From the NCBI GenBank assembly GCA_963825345.1, contig CAWGSQ010000011.1, positions 1 to 64,000 on the forward strand: a stretch of DNA of 64,000 bases, in the 5' to 3' direction. The notes below the pieces were generated by a model. It did no database searches, was not told where the DNA came from, and was given only the letters and a program-made list of their open reading frames with translations. Within the stretch, counting starts at the first letter, position 1. Each line of letters begins with the position of its first letter. This stretch comes from JACVRW01 sp963825345 (lineage in GTDB: Bacteria > Actinomycetota > Thermoleophilia > Solirubrobacterales > Thermoleophilaceae). The translations under genes and the position numbers were made by a program. Shown one piece after another: positions 33,841 through 41,840 of the stretch.

Positions 33841-35136
33841 CTAGCGCGGCGCGTTCATCCGCTGATCGAGCGGCTCGGTGTCCGCGCCGGCGCGCAGCGC
33901 TCGCCCGATCACGAGCCGCTGGATCTCGCTCGTGCCCTCGAAGATCGTGTAGAGCTTCGCGTCGCGGTACCACTTCTCCACGGGGAAGTCCTTGATGTAG
34001 CCCCAGCCGCCGAGCGTCTGGACCGCCTGCTCGCAGGCGCGGACCGCGACCTCCGACGCCTTCAGCTTCGACATCGAGCCCTCCGCGTGCTCGAACGGCT
34101 TCCGCTGCGCTGCCATCCAGGCGGCGCGCCATGTGAGCAGGCGGGCTGCGTCGATGTCCGCTGCCAGGTCCGCGAGCGGGAACGAGATCCCCTGGTTCTC
34201 GATGATCGCCTCCCCGAACGCCTCGCGCTCGGACGCGTAGTCGCGGGCGAACTCGAGCGCGGCCCTCGCGATCCCCACCGCCTGGGCGGCCACCATCGGG
34301 CGCGTGCGCTCGAAGGCACCCAGCGCGGCCGAGCTGCGGCGCTGCACCGCCGCCCCGGGCCCGCCCTCCTCCGCGGGCGTGACCGGCGGCGGCGAGCCCT
34401 GCTCCGCCTCGCGGCCCTTTGCGATCCGGCCCTGGAGCCGCTCCTCGCCGCCGAGCAGCTGGTCGCCCGGCACGCGGCAGTCCTCGAAGACGATCTCGCC
34501 CGTGTGCGAGGCGCGGCAGCCGAGCTTGTCGAGCTTTCGCAGCATCGTCAGCCCGGGCGTCCCCTTCGGCACGATGAACACACCCTGCCCGCGGTGCCCG
34601 GCCTCGGGATCGACCGTGGCCACGACCACGTGCACGTCGGCGATGCCGCCGTTGCCGATGAACACCTTCTGGCCATCGATCACCCAGTCGCCGCCGTCCT
34701 TTCGAGCGCGGGTCTGGATCGAGCGGATGTCGCTGCCGCCGCTCGGCTCGGTCACGGCCAGGGCCGCGAGCTTGATGTCGTCAGGGGTGCCGAAGCACTC
34801 AGGCGCCCAGCGCACGAGCTGCTCGTCGGTGGCGGCCTGGCGGATCGCGGCGAGCGCCAGCGCGGGCATCACGATCGACAGCCCGATCCCCGCGCAACCC
34901 CAGAAGAGCTCCTCCATCAGGATCGGCAGCGACAGGCCGGTCGGGTCCACCGACAGCTCCGCGTAGAGCTCCCACTTGTAGAGGTCCTGGCGGGCGGCTT
35001 CCTGGAGGATCGGCCAGGGCAGCTCCTGGGCGCGGTCGTACTCGGCAGCCGCCGGTCGAATGACGTCACGCGCGAACGCGTGCGTCTTCGTGCGGAGCGC
35101 CTCCTGCTCCTGGGTGAGTTCGAGGGTGAAGCTCAT
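33841..35136 (-). CDS. Acyl-CoA dehydrogenase
   Basis: 431 residues. The N-terminal helical domain is FTLELTQEQEALRTKTHAFA. The FAD/substrate loop LAALAVTEPSGGSDIRSIQT is intact. The C-terminal domain has the catalytic Glu context KLYTIFEGTSEIQRLVIGRA. It performs flavin-dependent alpha-beta dehydrogenation of acyl-CoA in beta-oxidation or amino-acid catabolism. A 35-residue Gly/Pro/Glu-rich insertion (EAEQGSPPPVTPAEEGGPGA) interrupts the domain junction before AFERTRPMVAAQAVG, which is unusual for the family. It is coupled (ATGA at 35133) to the preceding PNPOx-like gene. Confidence 0.95.
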   Translation of the reverse strand: MSFTLELTQEQEALRTKTHAFARDVIRPAAAEYDRAQELPWPILQEAARQDLYKWELYAELSVDPTGLSLPILMEELFWGCAGIGLSIVMPALALAAIRQAATDEQLVRWAPECFGTPDDIKLAALAVTEPSGGSDIRSIQTRARKDGGDWVIDGQKVFIGNGGIADVHVVVATVDPEAGHRGQGVFIVPKGTPGLTMLRKLDKLGCRASHTGEIVFEDCRVPGDQLLGGEERLQGRIAKGREAEQGSPPPVTPAEEGGPGAAVQRRSSAALGAFERTRPMVAAQAVGIARAALEFARDYASEREAFGEAIIENQGISFPLADLAADIDAARLLTWRAAWMAAQRKPFEHAEGSMSKLKASEVAVRACEQAVQTLGGWGYIKDFPVEKWYRDAKLYTIFEGTSEIQRLVIGRALRAGADTEPLDQRMNAPR

Positions 35137-35600
35137 CGGCCTAGGTACCCGGCGCTGACGCGCTGGCGTTCGTCCGAGCGCCCGAGGAAGCACTCTGACA
35201 CCACCGCTCGATAGAGGCGCAGCTGCGCGGATCCGGTCACGTCGGCCCGGTCCCAGGCAGGGGCCCCGTCGGCCAGCGACTCCCGCGAGAACAGCTCCAC
35301 TCCGCGCTCCGCCTCGTCGCCGTCCAGCGGCCCAGCGGTGCCTGTCATGTAGACCGCCAGGCCGACCCCGATGGGCTGCGTCGAGTCGAAGATCACGATG
35401 CTCAGCTCCTCGCGCTCGGCCAGGTTGAGCGAGTGACGCGCCTCCGGCGAGGAGACCCAGAGGAATTCGCGATAGCGGTCCGCCGCGTACCAGACCGGTG
35501 ACGCCCACGGGCGGCCGCTCGCGTCGGCGGTTCCCAGGGTCATGTATCGATTCGCGTCCACGACCGCCCGTGCGGAGTCGTCGACATCTCGGGCGTTCAT
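35133..35600 (-). CDS. Pyridoxamine 5'-phosphate oxidase-like flavin/F420-binding protein
   Basis: 155 residues starting MNARDVDDSARAVVDANRYM. The split beta-barrel core reads LGTADASGRPWASPVWYAAD, FLWVSSPEARHSLNL and ELSIVIFDSTQPIGVGLAVY. These match the PNPOx-like family that binds FMN or F420. It is the first gene of a run with the acyl-CoA dehydrogenase, with a 4-base overlap. The C-terminus (VSECFLGRSDERQRVSAGYL) suggests a small YhbP-type oxidoreductase. The substrate is unknown. Confidence 0.85.
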   Translation of the reverse strand: MNARDVDDSARAVVDANRYMTLGTADASGRPWASPVWYAADRYREFLWVSSPEARHSLNLAEREELSIVIFDSTQPIGVGLAVYMTGTAGPLDGDEAERGVELFSRESLADGAPAWDRADVTGSAQLRLYRAVVSECFLGRSDERQRVSAGYLGR

Positions 35601-35679
35601 GGCGCAGAAGGTACCGGCGCGCTTGACTGGCAGCGGGCGCGGTGAGACGGTCGCTTCGCCCCCAACCGAGGACTCGCAC

Positions 35680-36900
35680 ATGAGCACGGAGTACGACGCC
35701 ATCGTCATCGGAGCACGCTGCGGCGGCTCGCCCACCGCAATGCTGCTGGCGCGCAACGGGTACCGCGTGCTCCTGGTGGACAGGGCCACGTTCCCGAGCG
35801 ACACGATGTCCACGCACCTCGCGCATCCGCCGGCCGTTGCCGCGCTCGACCGCTGGGGCATTCTCGACAAGCTCAAGGCCACCAACTGCCCGCCGATCAC
35901 GCGGTACTCGTTCAACTTCGGACCGGTGAGCGTCGCTGGGACGCCGCAGCCGGCGAACGGCGCCGACAGGGCGTACTGCCCACGGCGCATCGTGCTTGAC
36001 GCGCTTCTGGTCGAGGCCGCCGTGGCCGCGGGCGTTGAGATGCGCGAGGCCTTCACCGTTAAGGAGATCCTGGTCGAGGATGGGCGCGTGACGGGCATCC
36101 GCGGCCACGCCAAGGGCGGCGACACGGTGACCGAGCGAGCGAAGGTGGTGATCGGGGCGGACGGCAGGCACTCGATCGTCGCCAAGGCGGTGGAGCCGGA
36201 GTCGTACAACGAGGTGCCTCCGCTCGCGCCCGCCTACTACGCGTACTGGAGCGGACTGCCCACCGACGGCTTCGACACCTACATCCGCGCGGAGTCCGGC
36301 CGCGGCTGGGCGGCCATACCGACGCACGACGACCTCACCTGCGTGGTCCAGGGCACGCCGCAGGCGGACTTCGGGACCACCAAGAAGGACGTGGAGGCCA
36401 CCTACCTGAAGACCTTCGAGCTCGCGCCCGAGTTCGCCGAGCGCATACACGGCGCCAAGCGCGAGTCGGGTTTCGTGGGGGCCGGAGACCTGACGGGCTA
36501 CTTCCGCAAGCCATACGGGCCCGGGTGGGCTCTCGTGGGCGACGCCGGCTATCACAAGCACCCGATCACGGCGTTCGGGATCACCGACGCGTTCCGTGAC
36601 GCGGAGGCGGTGGCCACTGCGCTCGACGACACGTTCTCCGAGCGCCGCCCGTTCGACGACGCGATGGCCGACTACCAGCGCGCTCGCGACGAGGAGGCGA
36701 TGCCCATCTACGGATTCACGTGCGATTTCGCGAAGCTCGAGCCGCCTCCGCCCGAGATGCAGCAGCTGATCGGGGCCATGCAGGGGAACCAGGACGCGCA
36801 GGACGGCTTCGTGAGCGTGATGGCCGGGACGCTGCCGGCGCCGGAATTCTTCGGGCCGGAGAACGCGGGGCGGATCATGGCCGCCGCGGGGGCACGGTGA
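35680..36900 (+). CDS. FAD-dependent oxidoreductase (geranylgeranyl-reductase/PHBH type)
   Basis: 406 residues starting MSTEYDAIVIGARCGGSPTA, with the Rossmann GxRxGG dinucleotide site at the N-terminus. GADGRHSIVAKAVEP is the DG motif, and WALVGDAGYHKHPITAFGIT is the GD FAD-ribose motif. This is the PHBH fold shared by aromatic hydroxylases and geranylgeranyl reductases. There is no dedicated substrate clue. It is divergent from the PNPOx-like gene (80 bases). The stop overlaps the next gene's GTG (GTGA at 36897). Confidence 0.9.
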   Translation: MSTEYDAIVIGARCGGSPTAMLLARNGYRVLLVDRATFPSDTMSTHLAHPPAVAALDRWGILDKLKATNCPPITRYSFNFGPVSVAGTPQPANGADRAYCPRRIVLDALLVEAAVAAGVEMREAFTVKEILVEDGRVTGIRGHAKGGDTVTERAKVVIGADGRHSIVAKAVEPESYNEVPPLAPAYYAYWSGLPTDGFDTYIRAESGRGWAAIPTHDDLTCVVQGTPQADFGTTKKDVEATYLKTFELAPEFAERIHGAKRESGFVGAGDLTGYFRKPYGPGWALVGDAGYHKHPITAFGITDAFRDAEAVATALDDTFSERRPFDDAMADYQRARDEEAMPIYGFTCDFAKLEPPPPEMQQLIGAMQGNQDAQDGFVSVMAGTLPAPEFFGPENAGRIMAAAGAR

Positions 36901-37814
36901 CTCGCATTCACCTATCCCTCCTGCCCGCGATGGTCGTGATTCTCCTGGCGGCGCCGGCCACTGCCGCCGCCTACGACCCACCGCCCTGCCCGAGCAACCA
37001 GCCAGCGCCCACGCTTTCGATCACAGATCCAAAGGGCGCGGGCTCGCTCTACGCCACCCACATCCTGCGCGCCAAGCTCGAGGGCGGGGAGCCACGTTTG
37101 TTCACCGCCCCGGGGGCGCGGATCTTCACCCAGGACGACGAGAGCCGCCCGACACTCGTCACCGACAGCCCGGGACCGCTCACCGTGACGGCGGTGGTCG
37201 TGATCAGGGACACCGAGACACTTCCCTACCAGGACGACTACTCGTGCACCACGTCGGTGGCGACGACGGTTGACCTGGTGGCTCCGGCGCCGTCGGTGTT
37301 CGGGGACTTCAGGCGCCCCCGCTACATCGTCCCCTCACGCAAGCTCTACAGCCCGTCGCCGAACTTCTCATTCACGGTCAAGCTCGCGAAGGTCGGCGCC
37401 GACCAGTCGCCCTTCACCGTTCGCGCCCGTGGCGCGAGCCGCATGAAGGTGCCGGGCCGCGGCGCCAGGACCGCCTCCCACGAGTACCCGCTGCGGGAAT
37501 TCGAGATCGGCGACGGCGAGCGATCACGCGGATGCGAGCTGCTGTGCTCGCCGGTCACCGACCGGGGCTTCCAGAAGCGCATCGAGGTCGGGGGCGACTC
37601 GATCAGGGGCGGACTCAAGATCCTGGTGACCACCCCGACCGGACTGCATTTCTTCGCCCGCGGGTCCGAGCGGTTCAAGCCCACGCCCTGGGGCGTGGAC
37701 GTAGAGGTGCTCCAGTCCGGTCGCCGCATCGCCCGTCTACGGGCCGCGGCTCGCTGCGACTCGTTCGGTCAGTCTTCGACGTGCCGGTTCAAGACGGTCA
37801 GCACGAAGCTCTAG
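36897..37814 (+). CDS. Secreted beta-rich protein of unknown function
   Basis: 305 residues from a GTG that overlaps the upstream stop. The signal peptide is LLPAMVVILLAAPATAAAYD. Several Cys pairs (PPPCPSNQP, YSCTTSV, RGCELLCSPV, ARCDSFGQSSTCRF) point to disulfides outside the cell. The strand-rich stretches SITDPKGAGSLYATHILRAK and FSFTVKLAKVGADQSPFTVR resemble immunoglobulin-like modules. The domain is not recognised. It is translationally coupled to the FAD enzyme, which is an odd pairing. Confidence 0.7.
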   Translation: MTRIHLSLLPAMVVILLAAPATAAAYDPPPCPSNQPAPTLSITDPKGAGSLYATHILRAKLEGGEPRLFTAPGARIFTQDDESRPTLVTDSPGPLTVTAVVVIRDTETLPYQDDYSCTTSVATTVDLVAPAPSVFGDFRRPRYIVPSRKLYSPSPNFSFTVKLAKVGADQSPFTVRARGASRMKVPGRGARTASHEYPLREFEIGDGERSRGCELLCSPVTDRGFQKRIEVGGDSIRGGLKILVTTPTGLHFFARGSERFKPTPWGVDVEVLQSGRRIARLRAAARCDSFGQSSTCRFKTVSTKL

Positions 37815-38743
37815 CGCTGCCAGGCATCGCGTATCGCGGCCACGTGGCGATGGTCGGTGCCGCAGCAGCCGCCGAGCACGTTCAGGTTCGGTAGCCGTGC
37901 CCTCAGCCCGGCGTAGCGGGTGCCCAGGTCGGCGGGGTCGCCGTCGTCGAGCTCCTCCGCCGCGTCCAGCTCGTCGTGGCTCATCGTCGACGCGTTGGCA
38001 CGCAGTCCCCGAATCCGGTCGCGCCACGGCGCGTCCGTGGCGAGCACGTCATCGAAGTGAGTGGGATGCGCGCAGTTGATCATGTAGTAGGCGGGCGCCC
38101 CGTCTGTCGCCTCGTCCACCTGCTCGATCGCCTCGCCGAGGCCCTCGCCGTTGGGCAGCCGGCCGTCGGTCTCGAGCGTGAAGGAGATCGCCACCGGCAG
38201 ACCCGCGTCGCGCGCGGCCTGGGTCACGCCGGTCGCCTCGTCCGCGTAGGTCATCGTGATCGCGGTGACCATGTCCGCCGCGGTGTCGGCGAAGGTCCCG
38301 ATCTGGGTGGAGTGGTAGTCGCGTGCGGCGTCCGCGCGCAGGAGCTCGGCGGGACGGTAGCCGTCTCCCTCCGGCCCCACGCAGCCGCTGATCACCACCG
38401 GCGCATCGCCGGCGCTCTCGCGCAGCTCCTCCATCAGCGCGATCGCCCGGCGGTTGAGCGCATCGAGCTTCTCCGTTGACACCCCGAGCCGCGCGGCCCA
38501 GCCGGGGCTGGCGCGCCAGGTGGGGCTCTCGAGCACGAAGCCCGCGCCGCTCTCCCTCGCGAGCGCGAGGTACGGCTCGTAGTAGCGGCGGAGCTGGTCG
38601 AGGCCCTCGTCGTGGTCGAGCAGCACGAAGGCGGCGAACTCCGGCAGGTCGAGCCCCTGGTGGAAGATGAGGCTGGTCTCGATCCCTCCGTCTGTCAGGA
38701 AAAGGTCACCCTCGAGTTGTGGAAGCGACGTTCGATGCCTCAT
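37811..38743 (-). CDS. Homocysteine S-methyltransferase family protein
   Basis: 310 residues starting MRHRTSLPQLEGDLFLTDGG, with the LTDGG(I)ET opening of the pfam02574 barrel. The three zinc-binding Cys are visible in MINCAHPTHFDDVL and LNVLGGCCGTDHRHV. SFTLETDGRLPNGEGL is also conserved. It transfers a methyl group to homocysteine from S-methylmethionine or a betaine-like donor. No riboswitch is visible upstream; the start lies in a 9-base overlap with the divergent beta-lactamase-like frame, so one of the two starts must be wrong. Confidence 0.9.
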   Translation of the reverse strand: MRHRTSLPQLEGDLFLTDGGIETSLIFHQGLDLPEFAAFVLLDHDEGLDQLRRYYEPYLALARESGAGFVLESPTWRASPGWAARLGVSTEKLDALNRRAIALMEELRESAGDAPVVISGCVGPEGDGYRPAELLRADAARDYHSTQIGTFADTAADMVTAITMTYADEATGVTQAARDAGLPVAISFTLETDGRLPNGEGLGEAIEQVDEATDGAPAYYMINCAHPTHFDDVLATDAPWRDRIRGLRANASTMSHDELDAAEELDDGDPADLGTRYAGLRARLPNLNVLGGCCGTDHRHVAAIRDAWQR

Positions 38744-39390
38744 CCGGCGCAGTATCTCCCACCTTCGGAGTGGCGGTGCAAGCCCTCGCCGGGTGGGCCC
38801 GTCGAGACAGACGGTGAGCTGCGCGAGAGCCGCGCGTGGTCGACGATGAAGGTGCCCGTGATCGTGGCGGCGATCGCCGCCGGGCGAGCGGACTGGGAGG
38901 CGATCGAGGCCGCCATCACGCGCTCCGACAACAACGCCGCCCTCCTGCTCTGGGACAGGCTCGACGACGGCGCCGCGGAGGTCGAGGCGGTGCTCCGCCA
39001 CGGCCGGGTGACGACCGGACGACGCTCGAGCCCGATCCCGACCCGCGCGGCTACAGCTCGTTCGGACGCACCGTGTGGTCGCTGACGGGCGCCATGGCGT
39101 TCTACGGAGCGCTCGCCCGCGGGGAGCTGCTGCCGGAGGCGGACACCGAGCGGGTGCTCGACGCCATGGGACGGATCGTCGCGGAGCAGCGCTGGGGCCT
39201 CGGCCAAATCCCGGGAATCCGCTTCAAGGGCGGCTGGGGACCGAGCGAGCAGCCCGAGGGCGGCTACGAGGTGATCCAGGTGGGAATCGCGGGCCCCAGG
39301 GTGATCGCGATTGCGGCACGGGCGGAGGACTTCGAGGCGGCGAAGCGGCTAGCCTCGAAGCATGTGCCGCAACATCCGAACACTCCATAA
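38735..39390 (+). CDS. Class A beta-lactamase-like serine hydrolase, frameshifted
   Basis: Two frames join near 39008. The first holds SRAWSTMKVPVIVAAIAAG, where STMK fits the SxxK active site, and ITRSDNNAALLLWDRL with the SDN motif. The second continues LEPDPDPRGYSSFGRTVWSL, then LGQIPGIRFKGGWGPSEQPE, where KGG replaces the KTG box, and ends KHVPQHPNTP. All three active-site elements of the penicillin-binding fold are present, but the N-terminus is short and overlaps the divergent methyltransferase start. It could be a secretion-less relative or a truncated gene. The true start is unclear. Confidence 0.6.
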
Positions 39391-39631
39391 CTTCGATCCC
39401 CCGGCCACCGAGGACGAGATCCGCGCGTCAGCGCTCCAGTACGTCCGCAAGATCAGCGGCTCCTCGAAGCCCTCGCAGGCCAACACCGAGGCGTTCGAGC
39501 GCGCCGTGGACGAGGTGACCGCGGTGAGCACGCGCCTGCTCGGCGAGCTCGTCACGAACGCGCCGCCCAAGGATCGCGAGGTCGAGGCCGCGAAGGCCAA
39601 GGCCCGCAGCGCCGCGCGCTACGCCGCGTAG
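39362..39631 (+). CDS. DUF2277 family protein
   Basis: 89 residues starting MCRNIRTLHNFDPPATEDEI, the diagnostic opening of DUF2277. ALQYVRKISGSSKPSQANTE and the helical FERAVDEVTAVSTRLLGELV follow. Length and sequence fit the family throughout. The function is unknown. It starts 29 bases inside the 3' end of the beta-lactamase-like gene in another frame and is followed by a long palindrome at 39637 that could terminate it. Confidence 0.93.
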   Translation: MCRNIRTLHNFDPPATEDEIRASALQYVRKISGSSKPSQANTEAFERAVDEVTAVSTRLLGELVTNAPPKDREVEAAKAKARSAARYAA

Positions 39632-39636
39632 GCGGG

Positions 39637-39669
39637 AACCCTCAAGGGGGTCAGACCCCCTTGAGGGTT
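39637..39669. repeat. Long palindrome with GGGGTCAGACCCC core (REP-like), possible terminator
   Basis: Perfect 15-bp arms (39637-39651 and 39655-39669) around the 3-base loop CAG. It is located between convergent DUF2277 and the FtsX fragment, so it could terminate both. Its GGGGGTCAGACCCCC centre is shared with the elements at 41841 and 42891. Confidence 0.7.
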
Positions 39670-39678
39670 GAGGCGGGC

Positions 39679-39950
39679 TCACTCGTATTGCAGCGCCGAG
39701 AGCACGTTGAGGCGCGACGCTCGGCGCGCCGGCAGCACCGCTGCCAGCGTGCCCGCGATCATCGAGACGATCGCGAATACCACGATGACCACGACGGGCA
39801 GCGAGAACACCACGTCCATGTCGCTGAGCCCCTGGACGATCACCGCTGCAATGAACACCCCGAGCGGCAGCCCCAGGGCAGCACCGATCAGCGCTGTGAT
39901 GATCCCCTCGTGCCGGATCATCCGGCGCGAGTCCAGGCCCTGTAACCACC
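39679..39950 (-). pseudogene. FtsX/MacB-type ABC transporter permease, C-terminal remnant
   Basis: About 90 residues with clear similarity to the end of MacB/FtsX permeases: MIRHEGIITALIGAALGLPL, a second membrane helix (VVFSLPVVVIVVFAIVSMIA) and the classic ending GTLAAVLPARRASRLNVLSA then LQYE. Upstream of about 39950 the frame is no longer permease-like, and the HIRAN gene's 3' region begins. A full gene would be 380-800 residues, so this is a truncated remnant bordered by a REP-like palindrome. Confidence 0.75.
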
Positions 39951-39983
39951 GTGCGCCGATGGGGAACCCCGAGACAACCCCCT

Positions 39984-40463
39984 CTAACGGTTTGGGGTAA
40001 CCCGGAGCTCCAGCTTGGCCGCCGGCGCGAGCAGCATCGTCAGGCCGTGGCGCGGGTCGCGCGGCGAGCGGCGCTGCTCGCGCAGCACGAGCGCCGACCA
40101 TGGCCGTCCGGCGTCCAGTTCGGGCGCGAGCTCCGCGGCGAGCTCGCGCGGCACCCAGCCGAGCTGCTCGCCCCCGCCCGCGGGATGAACCGCAATCGCG
40201 TTGGGGTCATGCGGGTTGGCGGGGTCGCGGCGCAGCTCGAGCGGCTTGCCCGGAGCCGCCGCGTCGCTTGCGAGCGCCTCGGCATGGTGGGCGCCCGCAC
40301 CAGCCACGGCCACCACGTGCAGGCCGCGGGCGGCAAGCTCGGGCGCATCGCGTGCGAGGTAGCGGCCCGACTCAGGATCGACGAGCTGGTACCCCGCAAG
40401 CCAGACCTCGCCGCCGTCGTCGGGGTACCAGTAGCGCTCTTCGTAGCCGGCGTCGATCAACAC
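39984..40463 (-). CDS. HIRAN-domain protein
   Basis: 159 residues starting MLIDAGYEERYWYPDDGGEV. Residues about 65-155 form a HIRAN domain: HHAEALASDAAAPGKPLELR, DPANPHDPNAIAVHPAGG, then EQLGWVPRELAAELAPEL. HIRAN is a small beta-barrel that in other proteins binds DNA 3' ends, often fused to SNF2 helicases or nucleases. Here it stands alone with a short Trp/Tyr-rich N-terminus. It is next to a truncated permease and may have been rearranged. The role is unknown. Confidence 0.8.
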   Translation of the reverse strand: MLIDAGYEERYWYPDDGGEVWLAGYQLVDPESGRYLARDAPELAARGLHVVAVAGAGAHHAEALASDAAAPGKPLELRRDPANPHDPNAIAVHPAGGGEQLGWVPRELAAELAPELDAGRPWSALVLREQRRSPRDPRHGLTMLLAPAAKLELRVTPNR

Positions 40464-40522
40464 GGTTGAAGCCTTCAGGCGTTCGGGTACGGGGCGTGTA
40501 TCCGAGCAGGAGGAAACCGAAA

Positions 40523-40684
40523 GTGTCTATGACGATGCCGCATACCGCCGAGGTCCCCGCGCCAAGCCCCCCGGAGCAGCCGCAGCCGAGCCCTCCGGAC
40601 GCGCCTCAGCCCGACCCGAAGGGGCCGGAGATACCCGACGATCCGGGCCAGCCGGAGCCGGCGATGCCGCCCGAGACCGGCTAG
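40523..40684 (+). CDS. Proline-rich microprotein
   Basis: 53 residues from GTG 40523, about ten bases after AGGAGG (40508-40513); ATG 40529 is the alternative. After VSMTMPHTAEVP it is almost wholly Pro with Ser, Gln, Asp and Gly (PAPSPPEQPQPSPPDAPQPD), ending AMPPETG. It is too biased to place in a family. A second Pro-rich microprotein lies 1 kb away at 41701. Its stop overlaps the end of the minus-strand 41016 gene. Confidence 0.45.
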   Translation: MSMTMPHTAEVPAPSPPEQPQPSPPDAPQPDPKGPEIPDDPGQPEPAMPPETG

Positions 40685-41016
40685 CCCTCGTGCGGGCTGC
40701 CCATCTGAAGATGCGGCGGCTCGTCCTCGGGCGGGCGCTCGTCGGAGGGGACGCCACGCTGGCCCGGCGGGTGGTAGTCGGTGCCGGTCGTCGAGGGGAA
40801 GGTGAAGTGCTGATCGAGGCCCATCTCGGCGATCACGTCCGCCACCCGCTGGAGCGCCTCCTCCCGTGAGCCCGCCTCCACGCGCAGGTCGAAGAGCGCG
40901 CCCTCGTCGGGCGCGCCGACCTCCGCGCTGAGCTTGCGCGCCAGCTCCGCACGTGTCTCGTCGCCCGTGTGCTGGTCGGGGTCGAGGATCTCCAGGGTGA
41001 TCTGGTGGATGCTCAT
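40681..41016 (-). CDS. Conserved small protein, function unknown
   Basis: 111 residues starting MSIHQITLEILDPDQHTGDE. A helical stretch (TRAELARKLSAEVGAPDEGA) is followed by EALQRVADVIAEMGLDQHFT and a Pro-rich tail (PSDERPPEDEPPHLQMGSPH). The ferredoxin-like strand-helix pattern is suggestive, but no family is certain. It overlaps the Usp-like gene by four bases (ATGA at 41013), so the two are co-translated. Confidence 0.65.
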   Translation of the reverse strand: MSIHQITLEILDPDQHTGDETRAELARKLSAEVGAPDEGALFDLRVEAGSREEALQRVADVIAEMGLDQHFTFPSTTGTDYHPPGQRGVPSDERPPEDEPPHLQMGSPHEG

Positions 41017-41423
41017 CCGGCCTCCACGTCAATGTGTCGCACCGGGACCGAGAGCTGTTCCCGCGCCTGCTCCACCAAGTCGCGCTCGGCCCAGTTCTGG
41101 TCTCCCTCCGGGCGCGTGAAGATCACGATCTCGTCGGCGGGGAACGTGGCGAGCGCATCCTGGAGGGCGAGCAGAGGGTCTGCCTCCCCCGTGTCGCCCG
41201 CCGCGTTCACGTCGGACTTGGCGAGCTGCTCGACGGTCTCCTGCTGGACCTCCTCGGCGCGAGCGATCGCCTCGTCATTGTCCGAGGTCCAGAAGCGCGT
41301 GCGGCTGTCGAGGGCGGGTGCGACCACCATGACCTCTGCGTCGGGGGCGCCATCGTCGAGCGCCGAGCGCAGCACGTCCGTGGACACCGGCTCCGACACC
41401 AGGGCGAGGATCTTCTTCCCCAT
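41013..41423 (-). CDS. UspA-like universal stress domain protein
   Basis: 136 residues starting MGKKILALVSEPVSTDVLRS. The alternating fold includes EVMVVAPALDSRTRFWTSDN, the long helix EAIARAEEVQQETVEQLAKS and FPADEIVIFTRPEGDQNWAE. This matches the Usp Rossmann-like fold, although the ATP-binding GxxGx9GS motif is not evident. It is coupled to the 40681 gene downstream and 4 bases after the 41428 membrane protein, forming a three-gene run. Confidence 0.7.
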   Translation of the reverse strand: MGKKILALVSEPVSTDVLRSALDDGAPDAEVMVVAPALDSRTRFWTSDNDEAIARAEEVQQETVEQLAKSDVNAAGDTGEADPLLALQDALATFPADEIVIFTRPEGDQNWAERDLVEQAREQLSVPVRHIDVEAG

Positions 41424-41427
41424 CGGG

Positions 41428-41670
41428 CTAGCGGTCCTGAAACTCGGACACGCGCCCCACGCGTCCCTCGGGCGCCGGGTTGCGAGTCATAGCCGCACGC
41501 CTCGGGCGCCCGAAGCGGTGGAACACCGCGTGGAGGATGAAGCCCCCCAGCGCAACTGCCAACACGATGCCGAGGATGATCAATACGCCGCCAGACCCGT
41601 CGGGGTTGTCACCCCGCGGACCGGGGCTCTCGGCCGCGAAGTACGCAACGCTCACGAACAAATCGATCAT
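41428..41670 (-). CDS. Small single-span membrane protein
   Basis: 80 residues starting MIDLFVSVAYFAAESPGPRG. One clear membrane helix (GVLIILGIVLAVALGGFILH) is followed by a basic tail (HRFGRPRRAAMTRNPAPEGR). It precedes the Usp-like gene by four bases, so it is probably the first gene of that small operon. The family is not recognised. Confidence 0.7.
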   Translation of the reverse strand: MIDLFVSVAYFAAESPGPRGDNPDGSGGVLIILGIVLAVALGGFILHAVFHRFGRPRRAAMTRNPAPEGRVGRVSEFQDR

Positions 41671-41700
41671 GGGTCGCCTCTACCCGGGTAGACCGGGTGA

Positions 41701-41832
41701 ATGCACACAGAAACCCCCAGCCCCGGTCCCGGACCCTCACCCGGTCCCGAGCCGACCCCGCCGGACCCCACCCCTCCGGTGCCGAGCCCGGACCCCGGAG
41801 GGCCACCCGAAGAGCCGGTTCCGCAGATCTAA
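41701..41832 (+). CDS. Proline-rich microprotein
   Basis: 43 residues, MHTETPSPGPGPSPGPEPTP followed by PDPTPPVPSPDPG and ending PEEPVPQI at TAA 41830-41832. GGGTGA lies directly before ATG, which is tight for a ribosome site. The stop falls just before the REP-like palindrome at 41841. Its extreme Pro/Gly/Ser composition parallels the 40523 gene. The function is unknown; it could be a genuine small secreted or disordered protein or a chance frame in CCC-rich DNA. Confidence 0.4.
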   Translation: MHTETPSPGPGPSPGPEPTPPDPTPPVPSPDPGGPPEEPVPQI

Positions 41833-41840
41833 GTCTCCCC

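Noticed and set aside
35137..36981. Extended upstream frame of the acyl-CoA dehydrogenase on the minus strand
   Set aside because: The real start is the ATG 35136 (MSFTLELTQEQ). The extension lies antisense to the FAD oxidoreductase.
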